A DNA stretch of 64,000 nt from Nocardioides sp. LHD-245 (GCF_030929495.1 NZ_JAVFWN010000005.1:124001-188000); one strand, 5' to 3'; positions 1 through 10,253 are shown, counted from the stretch's first letter. Translations and numbers: made by a program. Notes: generated by a model not told the origin, from the letters alone.

Positions 1-2
1 CC

Positions 3-200
3 TCCCTCGAGGCCCACCGGGTCCGGGCGGCGCTGACCCAGCTCACCGACGTGCAGCGCGAGGCGATCGAGCTCGCGTACTTCGGCGGCTACACCCACAC
101 CGAGGTGGCCGCCCTCCTCGACCTCCCGGTCGGGACCGCGAAGACCAGGATCCGCGACGGCCTCATCCGGCTGCGCGACACGATCGGAGTAGGACGATGA
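3..200 (+). CDS. sigK: SigK-like ECF RNA polymerase sigma factor, C-terminal part (5' end outside window)
   Basis: The 65 residues visible form the sigma-70 region 4 helix-turn-helix that contacts the -35 element: a helix ending in [22 protein letters not shown], then the recognition helix [19 protein letters not shown]. This is the usual ECF sigma factor C-terminus; the start lies beyond the left edge. The stop overlaps the next ATG (ATGA), so it is translationally coupled to the anti-sigma factor. Neighbouring flavin oxidoreductase, DUF1365, cyclopropane synthase and DUF1295 genes match the M. tuberculosis sigK locus (Rv0444c-Rv0449c), which is why SigK is preferred over other ECF groups. 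The group assignment is inference from context. Confidence 0.8.
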   Translation, partial: SLEAHRVRAALTQLTDVQREAIELAYFGGYTHTEVAALLDLPVGTAKTRIRDGLIRLRDTIGVGR

Positions 201-934
201 CCGATCACGACCAGACCCACGACTGGGACGTGCACGCGCTGTCCGGCGCGTACGCCGTCGACGCGCTCGACGACCTCGAGCGGGCCCGGTTCGAGGCCCA
301 TCTCGCACAGTGCGCCGAGTGCCGCGAGGAGGTCGACAGCCTCCGCGAGGCCGCCACGGCGCTCGGCACCGCCGACCTCGTCGCGCCGCCGGCGGCGGTC
401 CGCGACCAGGTGCTGGCCGGGATCGGCCGGATCCGCCCGCTGCCGCCGCAGTCGGCCGGCGGGACCAGGGCGACCCTGCGCCGTCGTACCCCGCTGCTGA
501 TCGCCGTGGCCGCCGCCGTCGTGCTCCTGCTCGGCGTCGGCGTCGCCTCGCTCCAGCCGTGGGACGGCGACGACGGCCCCCAGGAGCTGACCGCCGCCGA
601 GCGGATCCTCAACGCCGCGGACGCCAGCACCGTGGAGAAGTCCTTCCCCGACGGGTCGAGCGCCACCATCGTCATCTCGCGCAGCGAGGGCAAGGCGCTG
701 ATCCGCACCACCGACATGGCGCTCGCACCCGACGGCAAGGCCTACGAGCTGTGGCTCCAGTCGCCCGCGGGCGAGATGGTCCCGGCCGGGCTGATGCCCG
801 ACGAGGCGGACACGACGTACGTGCTCGACGGCGACGCGTCCGAGGCGACCGGTGTCGGCATCACCGTCGAGCCCGACGGCGGCTCGCCCCAGCCGACCAG
901 CGACCCGATCGCGCTCTTCGCCCTGGACTCGTGA
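197..934 (+). CDS. rskA: RskA-like anti-sigma factor (zinc-finger, single membrane span)
   Basis: Predicted 245-residue membrane anti-sigma factor that would sequester the upstream sigma factor until a signal triggers proteolysis. The N-terminal cytoplasmic domain has the ZAS-type motif H35-x3-C39-x2-C42. One hydrophobic helix spans about residues 98-121, followed by an extracytoplasmic domain of the RskA C-terminal type (residues about 135-245, with the [13 protein letters not shown] core). The start overlaps the sigma factor stop by ATGA and its own stop (TGA at 932-934) overlaps the ATG of the next gene, so regulator and target genes form one operon. This pairing of sigma and anti-sigma genes is standard for ECF systems; the inducing signal cannot be read from sequence. 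Confidence 0.88.
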   Translation: MTDHDQTHDWDVHALSGAYAVDALDDLERARFEAHLAQCAECREEVDSLREAATALGTADLVAPPAAVRDQVLAGIGRIRPLPPQSAGGTRATLRRRTPLLIAVAAAVVLLLGVGVASLQPWDGDDGPQELTAAERILNAADASTVEKSFPDGSSATIVISRSEGKALIRTTDMALAPDGKAYELWLQSPAGEMVPAGLMPDEADTTYVLDGDASEATGVGITVEPDGGSPQPTSDPIALFALDS

Positions 935-2952
935 TGACCACTCCTCCCCCACGGCGCCTCGCCGTGGTGGGCTCCGGCGTCGCCGGGCTCACCGCGGCCT
1001 ACCTCGCCGCGCGCTCCGGCGACGCCCTGGTCACCCTGCTCGAGGCCGACGACCGCCTCGGCGGGCATGCCGACACGCACACCGTGACCGACCCGGCCGG
1101 CCGGGAGCTGCGCATCGACAGCGGCTTCATCGTCCACAACCGGCGCACCTACCCGGTGCTCGTCGGGATCCTCGACGAGCTCGGCGTGCCGACCCAGGAG
1201 TCGGAGATGTCGATGTCGACCAGCGACGAGGTCACCGGCCTGGAGTGGGCGGGCGCGCTCGGTCGGCGCGGGCTGTTCCCCGCCGGCACGGGCAACCACC
1301 GCAACCCGGCGTACCTGCGGATGCTGGGCGAGATCCCGCGCTTCCACCGGGCGGCCCGCCGGCTGCTGGACTCCGGGGACGACAGCCCGACGACCCTGGC
1401 GGCCTTCCTCGACCGGCACGGCTTCTCGCCGTACTTCCGGCGGCACTTCATGGAGCCGCTCGTCGCGGCCGTGTGGTCGTGCGACCCCGACACCGCGCTG
1501 GACTACCCGGCGGCGTACCTGTTCGCCTTCCTCCGCCATCACGGCATGCTGGCCGTCCTCGGCTCGCCGCCGTGGCGCACGGTGACCGGCGGCTCCGCCA
1601 CCTATGTGGCCGCGATCGCCGCGGCCGTGGAGGCCGCCGGCGGGCGGATCCGCACCGGGACGCCGGTCCTCGCGATCGAGGAGACCGAGGACGGCGTGGA
1701 CGTGACCACGCCCACCGGCCGGGAGGCGTACGACGCCGTGGTGATCGCGACCCACCCGGACCAGGCGCTCGGCATGCTGGCCGCGCCGACCGCCACGCAG
1801 AAGGAGGTGCTCGACGCGATCCCGTACACCGTCAACACCGCGCTGCTGCACACCGACACCCGGCTGCTGCCGCGCGCCCGCGACGCCTGGGCGTCGTGGA
1901 ACTTCCACCGGCCCCGCGCCGGTGGCGAGCCGGTGCGGGTGACCTACGACCTGACCCGGCTCCAGCGGCTGCCCACCGCCACCCGCTACCTGGTGACCCT
2001 CGGCGGCGAGGAGGTCGTGGACCCGGCGACGGTGCTGGTGCGCCGCACCTACGCCCACCCGCTCTACACGCCGGCATCCGTGGCCGCGCAGGCGCGACTG
2101 CCCGAGATCGACACCGACCGGGTCGTGTTCGCCGGCGCCTACCACGGCTGGGGGTTCCACGAGGACGGGGCACGCTCCGGCCGGCGGGCGGTCGAGCGAC
2201 TCGGACTCCTCACCGCGGAGCCCGCGGCCGCGACCACCTACGCCACGACCCTCACCCATCGCCGCCGCGAGCCGCTCCGCAACGTCTTCACCCACCGCTC
2301 CCACCTCAGCGTCGTCGACCTCGACCGGGTCGCGACCGACGGCACCGTGGCCGGCGCGAACGGCCGGTTCGAGGGACGCGACCACTTCGACGGCGACACC
2401 CGCTCCGTGCGCGCCGGCCTCGACCGGTTCCTGGCGGCGCACGACATCGACCTGCGGGGCGGCCGGGCCCTGATGGCCGCCCAACCACGGGCCTTCGGGC
2501 ACTGCTTCAACCCGATCTCGGTCCACTGGTGCTGGGCCCCGGGTGAGGAGGACGGCCGTCCCGCAGCCACCGTCGTCGAGGTCCACAACACCTACGGCGA
2601 CCGGCACGCCTACCTGCTCGCCCCCGGTCGGGGCACCGCCGACGGGCGCAGCGTGGTCGACAAGGCGATGTACGTCTCCCCCTTCCACGGCACCGACGGG
2701 CACTACGAGGTGCTGGCCCCACCGCCCGACCCGGATACCGGACGGCTCCGAATCGCGGTCCGGCTGGTCACCGACGACGGGGCCCGGTTCGACGCGGCCC
2801 TGACCGGCGAGCCGTGCGACCCGCCGCGGCTGCCCCTCGCCGGCCTGCGCGGAGCCGCGCTGATCCGCGCCCACGGCCTGGCGCTGTGGGCGCGGCGACT
2901 GCCCGTCCGGCCCCGGCCCCGCTCCCACGCCCCGGAAGGAACCCAGCGATGA
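934..2952 (+). CDS. Flavin-dependent oxidoreductase fused to DUF1365 domain
   Basis: A 672-residue two-domain protein. Residues 1 to about 420 are an FAD-binding amine-oxidase-like enzyme with the dinucleotide motif GSGVAG at 13-18 and an acidic residue shortly after (LLEADDRLGGHADTH). From about residue 434 (THRRREPLRNVFTHR) to about 655 it is a DUF1365 domain with the conserved AFGHCFNPISVHWC region. In mycobacteria these are two genes (Rv0449c and Rv0448c); here they are one reading frame with no stop between. In proteobacteria related genes belong to the RpoE-ChrR singlet-oxygen regulon and act on methylated or furan fatty acids. The most likely role is redox modification of membrane acyl chains with the methyltransferases downstream. 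Start ATG at 934; a GTG at 931 is the alternative. Confidence 0.85.
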   Translation: MTTPPPRRLAVVGSGVAGLTAAYLAARSGDALVTLLEADDRLGGHADTHTVTDPAGRELRIDSGFIVHNRRTYPVLVGILDELGVPTQESEMSMSTSDEVTGLEWAGALGRRGLFPAGTGNHRNPAYLRMLGEIPRFHRAARRLLDSGDDSPTTLAAFLDRHGFSPYFRRHFMEPLVAAVWSCDPDTALDYPAAYLFAFLRHHGMLAVLGSPPWRTVTGGSATYVAAIAAAVEAAGGRIRTGTPVLAIEETEDGVDVTTPTGREAYDAVVIATHPDQALGMLAAPTATQKEVLDAIPYTVNTALLHTDTRLLPRARDAWASWNFHRPRAGGEPVRVTYDLTRLQRLPTATRYLVTLGGEEVVDPATVLVRRTYAHPLYTPASVAAQARLPEIDTDRVVFAGAYHGWGFHEDGARSGRRAVERLGLLTAEPAAATTYATTLTHRRREPLRNVFTHRSHLSVVDLDRVATDGTVAGANGRFEGRDHFDGDTRSVRAGLDRFLAAHDIDLRGGRALMAAQPRAFGHCFNPISVHWCWAPGEEDGRPAATVVEVHNTYGDRHAYLLAPGRGTADGRSVVDKAMYVSPFHGTDGHYEVLAPPPDPDTGRLRIAVRLVTDDGARFDAALTGEPCDPPRLPLAGLRGAALIRAHGLALWARRLPVRPRPRSHAPEGTQR

Positions 2953-4229
2953 CACTCACCGCCTCACCCGTCAACGCGTGGCCCGACCTGGCGCCGATCG
3001 CCGAGCGGGGCCTGTCCGCCCGGGTCGCCGAACGGCTGTTCCGGTCCGCGATCGCGCGGCGGCAGGTCACCGTGCGCCTGCACCACGCGGACGGCACGGT
3101 CGAGGACCTGGGCCGGGGCGGCCCGGCGGTCGTCGTCCACCGTCCGGCGGAGTTCTTCGCCCGCATCGGCAGGGACAAGCTGATCGGCTTCGGCGAGGCC
3201 TACCTGACGGGCGCCTGGGCCGAGGACGGCGTCCCCGGGGACGGGGTCCTCGGGGACTTCCTGACGGTCCTCGCCGCGGACATGGCCCAGCTCGTCCCCC
3301 GGGGCCTGCAGCGCCTGCGCTCGGTCGTCTCCCCACGGCTCCCGCGCAGCCACCGCGGCACCCGGGAGAACACCCGAGCGAACGTGGCCCACCACTACGA
3401 CCTCTCCAACGAGCTCTTCACGGCCTTCCTCGACCCGACCCTGTCCTACTCGAGCGCGCTGTTCGCCGACCTCGACACCGCGGCGACCGAGGACCTCGGC
3501 ACCGCCCAGCACCGCAAGATCGACCGGCTGCTGGACCGCGCCGGAGTCGGCCCGGGCACGCGCCTGCTGGAGATCGGCACCGGCTGGGGCGAGCTGGCGA
3601 TCCGCGCCGCGGCCCGGGGCGCGACCGTCCGGTCGATCACGCTGTCGGTCGAGCAGCAGGCCCTGGCCCGCGAGCGGGTCGCCGCCGCCGGGCACGCCGA
3701 GCGGGTCCGGGTGGACCTGTGCGACTACCGCGCGCTGCTCGACGAGCCTCCGGGCACCTACGACGCGGTCGTGTCGGTGGAGATGATCGAGGCGGTCGGT
3801 CACGACTTCTGGCCGACGTACTTCGCGACCCTCGACCACGTCCTCGCACCCGGCGGGAAGGTCGCGCTGCAGGCGATCACGATGCCGCACGACCGGATGC
3901 TCGCCACCCGGTCGACGCACACCTTCATCACCAAGTACATCTTCCCCGGCGGGGCGCTGCCGTCGGTCCGCGCGATCGACCGGGTGACCCGCGACCACAC
4001 GACCCTGCGGATCGTCGACGACCTCACCCTGGGCCGTCACTACGCGCAGACCCTGCTGCGCTGGGACCGCTCCTTCCTCGGCTCCCAGGAGCGGGTGGCG
4101 GAGCTCGGCTTCGACGCCACCTTCCGGCGGATGTGGCACTTCTACCTGGAGTACTGCCGCGCCGGGTTCGCCGCCGACTACATCGACGTGCACCAGTTGC
4201 TCCTCGACCGGGAGGAGGCGGAGCGGTGA
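2949..4229 (+). CDS. Cyclopropane-fatty-acid synthase family methyltransferase (first copy)
   Basis: A 426-residue SAM-dependent enzyme that would methylenate or methylate double bonds of phospholipid acyl chains. It carries the SAM-binding glycine motif LLEIGTGWGELAI near residue 206, a following acidic DLCDYRAL segment, and the C-terminal FYLEYCRAGFAADYIDVHQL block, which keeps the cysteine conserved in E. coli Cfa. Length fits the family (about 380-440). ATGA overlap with the upstream FAD-DUF1365 gene and GTGA overlap with the second copy show strict operon coupling. Whether the product is a cyclopropane, a 10-methyl or a furan precursor cannot be decided from sequence. Confidence 0.88.
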   Translation: MTLTASPVNAWPDLAPIAERGLSARVAERLFRSAIARRQVTVRLHHADGTVEDLGRGGPAVVVHRPAEFFARIGRDKLIGFGEAYLTGAWAEDGVPGDGVLGDFLTVLAADMAQLVPRGLQRLRSVVSPRLPRSHRGTRENTRANVAHHYDLSNELFTAFLDPTLSYSSALFADLDTAATEDLGTAQHRKIDRLLDRAGVGPGTRLLEIGTGWGELAIRAAARGATVRSITLSVEQQALARERVAAAGHAERVRVDLCDYRALLDEPPGTYDAVVSVEMIEAVGHDFWPTYFATLDHVLAPGGKVALQAITMPHDRMLATRSTHTFITKYIFPGGALPSVRAIDRVTRDHTTLRIVDDLTLGRHYAQTLLRWDRSFLGSQERVAELGFDATFRRMWHFYLEYCRAGFAADYIDVHQLLLDREEAER

Positions 4230-5482
4230 GTCGCCCGGCGAGGAGCGCCACCGTCGCGACGGATCTGGCGGACACGCTGCGCCCGTTCGTCGGCGGCGAC
4301 CTGCCCGTGCGCCTCGTCGCCTGGGACGGTACGACGGCGGGGCCGGTCGACGCACCCGTGGTGGAGCTCCGCTCACCCGACGCCCTGCGCCGGCTGCTCT
4401 GGCATCCCGGCGAGCTGGGGGCCGCGCAGGCCTACGTGACCGGCGAGCTCGACGTACCCGGCGACCTCGACGCGGCGCTGACCCACGCCTTCGCGGTCGC
4501 CGCCGACCGCGGGCTGCCCCGTCGCCGGCCGCCGCTGCGCGCGGTGGCCGGAGCCCTGCGGTCGGCGATGGGGCTGGACCTCCTCGGCCGGCCACCCGCG
4601 CCGCCGGCCACGCAGGCCCGGGTCCGCGGCCGGCTGCACAGCAAGGACCGCGACCGGCGGGCGATCAGCCACCACTACGACACCACCGCCGAGTTCTACG
4701 CGCTGATCCTCGACGAGCGGACGATGGCGTACTCGTGCGGCTACCACTCCTCCCCCGAGCAGCCGCTGGCCGACGCCCAGGAGGCCAAGCTGGACCTGGT
4801 CTGCCGCAAGCTCGGCCTCGAGCCGGGGATGCGGGTACTCGACGTCGGCTGCGGCTGGGGATCGCTCTCCCTGCATGCCGCCGAGCACTTCGGCGCGCAC
4901 GTCGTGGGGGTCACGATCTCGGCGGAGCAGCGGCGCTTCGCGCAGGCGGCGGCCCGCCGGCGTGGCGTGGCCGACCGGGTGGAGATCCGGCTCTGCGACT
5001 ACCGCGACGCGGTGCCGCTCCAGGGCGCGGAGTACGACGCGGTCGCGTCGCTGGAGATGGGCGAGCACGTCGGCGAGCGCAACTACCCGGCGTACGCCCG
5101 GGTGCTGCGCGACTCCGTCCGGCCGGGTGGCCGGGTGCTGGTCCAGCAGATGTCGCGCGGCGCCAGCCACCCCGGCGGCGGCCCGTTCATCGAGTCCTTC
5201 ATCGCGCCGGACATGCACATGCGCCCGGTCGGCGCAACGATCGGCCTGCTCGAGGGGGCCGGCCTGGAGCTGCGCGGCGTGGAGGCGCTGCGCGAGCACT
5301 ACGTGCTGACGGTCGCGGGCTGGCTGCGGCGGTTCGAGGAGAACCTCGACGCGATCACCGCACTCGTCGGCGAGGAGCTGGTCCGGGTCTGGCGCCTCTA
5401 CCTCGTCGGGGGGTCGATGGCCTTCCGGGACGGCCGGATGGGCGTCGACCAGCTGCTGCTGACGCGGAGGGCCGGACGGTGA
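4226..5482 (+). CDS. Cyclopropane-fatty-acid synthase family methyltransferase (second copy, UfaA1-like)
   Basis: A 418-residue paralogue of the preceding gene, started by GTG inside the upstream stop. It has a canonical SAM motif VLDVGCGWGSLSLHAAEHFG near residue 205 and the LCDYRDA segment. The C-terminal block reads WRLYLVGGSMAFRDGRMGVDQ: the position held by Cys in the first copy and in E. coli Cfa is not Cys here, suggesting a different reaction, perhaps methyl transfer leading to 10-methyl branched acids as proposed for mycobacterial UfaA1 and BfaB. The two copies are clearly divergent, so this is not a recent duplication. Product identity is inference. Confidence 0.86.
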   Translation: MSRPARSATVATDLADTLRPFVGGDLPVRLVAWDGTTAGPVDAPVVELRSPDALRRLLWHPGELGAAQAYVTGELDVPGDLDAALTHAFAVAADRGLPRRRPPLRAVAGALRSAMGLDLLGRPPAPPATQARVRGRLHSKDRDRRAISHHYDTTAEFYALILDERTMAYSCGYHSSPEQPLADAQEAKLDLVCRKLGLEPGMRVLDVGCGWGSLSLHAAEHFGAHVVGVTISAEQRRFAQAAARRRGVADRVEIRLCDYRDAVPLQGAEYDAVASLEMGEHVGERNYPAYARVLRDSVRPGGRVLVQQMSRGASHPGGGPFIESFIAPDMHMRPVGATIGLLEGAGLELRGVEALREHYVLTVAGWLRRFEENLDAITALVGEELVRVWRLYLVGGSMAFRDGRMGVDQLLLTRRAGR

Positions 5483-6303
5483 CTCCCGTCCTGGTCAGCA
5501 TCGGCCTGTCCGTCGTAGCCGCCGCCGCGGTGATGACGGCGACCGCGCTGGTGGCGCGGCAGCAGGGCCGCGTGGCCGTCGTCGACGTCGCCTGGGGGGC
5601 GGCGTTCGGCGTGGCGGCGCTCGCGTGTGGGGCGGGAGCGGCGGTCGGGGACGCGGGCTCGGGCCCGCGGACCTGGCTGCTGGTCGCTCTCGTCGTGGCC
5701 TGGGGTGGTCGGCTCGCGTGGCACATCGGGCGCCGTACGGCCCAGCACACCGGGGAGGACCCGCGCTACGAGAAGCTGCTCGGCGGACCGCTGCGCGAGG
5801 TCGGGATGGCGCGGGCGGTGCGCAAGGTGTTCGCCCTGCAGGGCGCGCTCGTCCCGGTCATCGCGCTGCCCGTCTCCGTCGGCGTGGTGCTCGAGGTGCG
5901 CTGGTGGCCGGCCGTGGTGGTGGGCGTGGTGGTGTGGGCGGTCGGGCTCTTCTTCGAGGCGGTCGGCGACGCCCAGCTGGCGGCATACCGCTCCCGGCCA
6001 CGCGAGCAGCGCCCGCCCGTCCTCGACACGGGGCTGTGGGCCTGGACGCGGCACCCGAACTACTTCGGCGACGCCTGCGTGTGGTGGGGCCTGTGGCTGG
6101 CCGGCGGCCTGGCCTCCGGCTGGGTCGCGGGCCTGGCCACGGTCGTCGCGCCGCTCGCGATGACCTGGTTCCTCAGCGAGGCGACCGGCGCGAAGCTGAT
6201 CGAGCAGACGATGATGCGGCGGCCGGGCTATCCGGCGTACGCCGCCCGCACGTCCCGGTTCCTGCCGCGACCGCCTCGCCGGGGCCGAACTGCCGGGTCC
6301 TAG
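5479..6303 (+). CDS. DUF1295 integral membrane protein (steroid 5-alpha-reductase-like)
   Basis: A 274-residue polytopic protein with about seven hydrophobic segments and the family signature WTRHPNYFGDACVWWGLWL near residue 190, close to the C-terminal NADPH-binding region of steroid 5-alpha-reductases and related enoyl reductases. GTG start overlaps the upstream stop (GTGA). It corresponds in position to Rv0446c of the mycobacterial sigK locus. A plausible role is reducing a lipid double bond made or left by the methyltransferases, which would complete a methylate-then-reduce route at the membrane; that is inferred from the family and the operon. Confidence 0.85.
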   Translation: MTPVLVSIGLSVVAAAAVMTATALVARQQGRVAVVDVAWGAAFGVAALACGAGAAVGDAGSGPRTWLLVALVVAWGGRLAWHIGRRTAQHTGEDPRYEKLLGGPLREVGMARAVRKVFALQGALVPVIALPVSVGVVLEVRWWPAVVVGVVVWAVGLFFEAVGDAQLAAYRSRPREQRPPVLDTGLWAWTRHPNYFGDACVWWGLWLAGGLASGWVAGLATVVAPLAMTWFLSEATGAKLIEQTMMRRPGYPAYAARTSRFLPRPPRRGRTAGS

Positions 6304-6312
6304 GGTTTGAGC

Positions 6313-7116
6313 GTGACGGACGCGCAGCAGGGCAGCCACGCCACCGACGGCACCGACGGCACCGCGGAGGAGTACCTCCGCCTGGCCTCGGCCGACAACT
6401 TCCGCGACATCGCCGGCGGCGGCTACGCCACCGCTGACGGCGGCCGGCTGCGCACCGGCGTCTTCTACCGCTCCAACGACCTCCGGCTGACCGAGGACGA
6501 CCACAGCCGGCTGGGCTCGCTCGGACTGCGTGCCGTGATCGATCTCCGCTCGCCCGCCGAGGTCGCGCTCCATCCCGACCCCGACGTCCCCGGTGCCGAG
6601 GCCCTGCACTTCGACGCCATCGGCATCCCGCTGGAGCGGATGTCCGGGCTGCGGCGCCGCGAGGACGCCGTCGCCCTGATGGACGACGTCTACCGCACCT
6701 TCGTCACCGAGGACCGCTCCCGCACGGCGTTCGGGGGCGTCCTGCGCCAGCTCGCCACCGGCGGGCCCCAGCTCTTCCACTGCTCGGCCGGCAAGGACCG
6801 CACCGGCTGGGTCTCCGCGCTCCTGCTGCACATCGCCGGCGTCGACGACCCGACGATCGAGAGCGACTACCTGCTCACCAACGCCCGCAGCGCCGCCAGC
6901 CGCGCCCGGGTCGAGGCGGAGATCGCCGGCCACCTGGGCCCGGACGCGGTCGCCGTCTACGAGCCGACCCTGGTCGTCACGACCGAGTACCTCGACGCCG
7001 CGTGGACGGCGGTCGACCGGCACTTCGGGGACCGGCCGTCGTACCTGCGCGACGGGCTGGGCCTGGACGACGACCTGCTGGGCGAGCTGCGGGCCATGTT
7101 GCGGGGCACTCCGTAG
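6313..7116 (+). CDS. Tyrosine-protein phosphatase, MptpB-like
   Basis: A 267-residue phosphatase with the P-loop HCSAGKDRTGW (nucleophile Cys157), the same arrangement as M. tuberculosis PtpB (HCFAGKDRTG), a family acting on phosphotyrosine and phosphoinositides. The N-terminal NFRDIAGGGY segment and the DLRS motif are also typical. GTG at 6313 is chosen over TTG at 6307 because the only purine-rich stretch (around 6301-6305) is correctly spaced for it. No signal peptide is visible. The gene stands alone between the lipid operon and a palindromic element and is convergent with the following minus-strand genes. It may share read-through from the sigK operon, since only nine bases separate them. 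Confidence 0.85.
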   Translation: MTDAQQGSHATDGTDGTAEEYLRLASADNFRDIAGGGYATADGGRLRTGVFYRSNDLRLTEDDHSRLGSLGLRAVIDLRSPAEVALHPDPDVPGAEALHFDAIGIPLERMSGLRRREDAVALMDDVYRTFVTEDRSRTAFGGVLRQLATGGPQLFHCSAGKDRTGWVSALLLHIAGVDDPTIESDYLLTNARSAASRARVEAEIAGHLGPDAVAVYEPTLVVTTEYLDAAWTAVDRHFGDRPSYLRDGLGLDDDLLGELRAMLRGTP

Positions 7117-7121
7117 GACGA

Positions 7122-7223
7122 TGTAACACGCCGTCCACCCGACCACCAGGCGATCGTCAGCGCGACAACGGCGTGTCGTACGGCGTGTCGTACGGCGTGT
7201 CGTCACGTGGACGGCGTGTTACA
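7122..7223. repeat. Palindromic element A, copy 1
   Basis: A 102-bp element bounded by a perfect 17-bp inverted repeat: TGTAACACGCCGTCCAC at 7122-7138 and its reverse complement at 7207-7223. Inside are three exact tandem copies of ACGGCGTGTCGT (7168-7203). It fills the gap between two convergent genes. A second copy with the same arms and a differing interior lies at 40018-40114, also between convergent genes. It could act as a two-way transcription terminator or be a small non-autonomous mobile repeat. Confidence 0.85.
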
Positions 7224-7238
7224 GCATGGCTGCGCCGA

Positions 7239-7876
7239 TCAGGCGCCGAGCAGCTCCCGCTCCGCGGCGATGGTGGTGTCCTCACCGTGGCCGGTGTGGA
7301 CCACCGTCTCCCCGGGCAACGCGAACAGCTTCGCCCGGATGGAGGCCTCCAGGGTGGGCCGGTCGCTGTAGGAGCGACCGGTCGCGCCGGGACCGCCGTG
7401 GAAGAGGGTGTCCCCGGTGAACACGCACCCGAGGTCGGGGGCGTGGAGACACACCGCGCCCGGGGCGTGGCCCGGGGTGTGGATCACCCGCAGCGTCGTA
7501 CCGGCGACCTCGATGCTCTGGCCGTCGGCGAGGTCGGCGTCCCACAGGTAGCCGTCAGGGCTCTGGTCGTCACCGTGGGTGAGCTCCCACAGCGGCCTGT
7601 CGTCGGGGTGCAGCAGGATCGGCGCGCCCTGGCCGTCGTTGGCGGCCTCGCGCAGGGCGGGAGCCACCCGGACGTGGTCGTCGTGGGCGTGGGTGCACAC
7701 GATGGCCTTGATCCGGCGGCCCCCGACGACGGCGAGGATGTCCTCGACGCTGTGCGGTGCGTCGATCACGACGCACTCGGTGTCGTCGCCCACCACCCAG
7801 ACGTTGTTGTCGACCTCGAAGGTCTCCCCGTCGAGGGAGAAGGTGCCGGACGTGACGGCATGGTCGACCCGTGCCG

Positions 7877-7880
<4 letters not shown>
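7239..7880 (-). CDS. MBL-fold metallo-hydrolase, partner of mycothiol-dependent formaldehyde dehydrogenase
   Basis: A 213-residue glyoxalase-II-like hydrolase. The metal ligands are all present: T63-H64-A-H66-D-D68-H69, H138 (HTPGH), D157 (FTGDTLF) and H198 (HTGHG). GTG start overlaps the dehydrogenase stop (GTGA). The same pair exists in M. tuberculosis (Rv2259 mscR, Rv2260). A simple reading is that the dehydrogenase makes S-formylmycothiol and this enzyme hydrolyses the thioester to formate and mycothiol, standing in for S-formylglutathione hydrolase. The fold is certain; the substrate is inferred from the pairing. Confidence 0.88.
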
Positions 7881-8992
<1,112 letters not shown>

Positions 8993-9125
8993 CCGCACTG
9001 CTCCCTGCTCTCGACTGCCGGGGTCGTGCACCCCGTCGGGGACATCATGTCGGTTCGATGGTTGGGTTCGGATTGGTGCCGATCCGATCAACCCACCTGA
9101 TCCGATCGGAAGCGATCCGGGATCC
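8993..9125. promoter_or_regulatory. Promoter region of mscR with GATCCGATC repeats
   Basis: This 133-bp gap upstream of the dehydrogenase contains two direct copies of GATCCGATC (9081-9089 and 9099-9107), 18 bp apart, the second merging into the perfect palindrome TCCGATCGGA at 9101-9110. The spacing of about two helical turns would suit a dimeric regulator. The region is equally the 3' flank of the YihY-like gene, so a terminator role is possible. Confidence 0.4.
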
Positions 9126-10253
9126 TCAGATCGAGGGCGGCAGGGAGTCGCGGAGGTTGAACGGCTGCGTCGGCTCGTCGGCCGCCTCCGGCCGCGGGGG
9201 ACGGCCGGGGATGTGCTGCTTGTGGACCTTCTCGGTCCGCGGGTCGAGCACGATCTCGTGGGTGTCGCCGTCGCGGCCGTCGAAGCGGACGGCCACGGTC
9301 TCGAAGCCCTTGTGCCGCTGCATCTGGGCATACATGGCGTACGCGCGGCGGTCCGCCTCGGTGAGGTCGACGGAGTCGGTGAACGGCGTCAGCAGGGCAC
9401 GCGGCCACAGCTTGCGGGCGAGGACGACGTTGACCTCGATGCCGAGGACACCCATGATCGCCCCGATGTAGAGCAGGCCCATCAGGCCGAGGACGACGCC
9501 GAAGGTGGCCATGCCGTTGCGGTCGGCGCTGGCGATGACGTTGGTGACGTACGCCGTGCCGATGTACTGCAGGAACTGCCACAGCACCGCGACCGTGAAC
9601 CCGCCCGGCGCCGCCCGGATCCCCCGGTCCCGGATCGCGCGGGCGGCAGCGACCCGCAGCAGCACCGTCATCGCCGAGCCGAGGATCGCCACGGTCAGCA
9701 GCCGCACCATCCAGTGGAACCAGCCGTGCCGCGAGAGGGAGCCGACCAGATCGGTCTCCGTGAGGACCGCCGAGCCGATCGAGATCGTGAAGATGAAGGT
9801 GCCCGCGACGAAGAGCAGGAACAGGCTGTTGACCCGGGTCATCACCGGGTGCGGGCGGCTGTTGCGTGGCACCGCCCAAGCCGCGGACTGCACGTTCTGC
9901 AGCGCCAGGCCGAGCCCGAGCGCGCCGTACAGCGCGGTCAGGGAGCCGACGATGATGCCGCCGGTCGAGCCCTTGATGCCGGCCGGCCGGCCGAGCTGGT
10001 CGCCGATGATCGGGAACTGGCCGAGCGCCGAGTCGAGGACCTGCTCCTGCAGCCGTGGGTTGCCGTCGAGGAAGAAGCCGAGGATCGAGGTCGCGAGCAG
10101 CAGGAGCGGGAAGATCGAGAGGAAGGCGTAGAACGTCAGGATCGCCGCGAGGTAGTTGCCCTGGTCGTCGAAGAACTTGTAGACGACAGCGAGCGGGAAG
10201 CCGAAGACTGATCTCTTCCGCTGCCCGCGATCGATGTTGCCGACGACACCCAC
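9126..10253 (-). CDS. YihY/virulence factor BrkB family membrane protein
   Basis: A 375-residue protein with about six membrane helices in the central 270 residues and a charged cytoplasmic C-terminal tail. The N-terminal stretch with [21 protein letters not shown] is typical of the YihY/BrkB family, once labelled ribonuclease BN and now regarded as membrane proteins of unknown transport role. GTG start at 10253. No obvious operon partner: it lies between the AEC transporter and mscR on the same strand, with 43 bp and 133 bp gaps. Function remains unassigned. Confidence 0.82.
   Translation of the reverse strand: MGVVGNIDRGQRKRSVFGFPLAVVYKFFDDQGNYLAAILTFYAFLSIFPLLLLATSILGFFLDGNPRLQEQVLDSALGQFPIIGDQLGRPAGIKGSTGGIIVGSLTALYGALGLGLALQNVQSAAWAVPRNSRPHPVMTRVNSLFLLFVAGTFIFTISIGSAVLTETDLVGSLSRHGWFHWMVRLLTVAILGSAMTVLLRVAAARAIRDRGIRAAPGGFTVAVLWQFLQYIGTAYVTNVIASADRNGMATFGVVLGLMGLLYIGAIMGVLGIEVNVVLARKLWPRALLTPFTDSVDLTEADRRAYAMYAQMQRHKGFETVAVRFDGRDGDTHEIVLDPRTEKVHKQHIPGRPPRPEAADEPTQPFNLRDSLPPSI

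Noticed and set aside
310..2952. A longer frame starting at 310 for the FAD-DUF1365 protein.
   Set aside because: The first 200 residues are Arg/Pro/Ala-rich shadow of the anti-sigma gene; the flavin-binding motif starts right after the ATG at 934, which overlaps the anti-sigma stop.
7168..7203. CRISPR-like array (three 12-bp repeats).
   Set aside because: Units are contiguous without spacers, too short, and no cas genes are present; they are part of palindromic element A.
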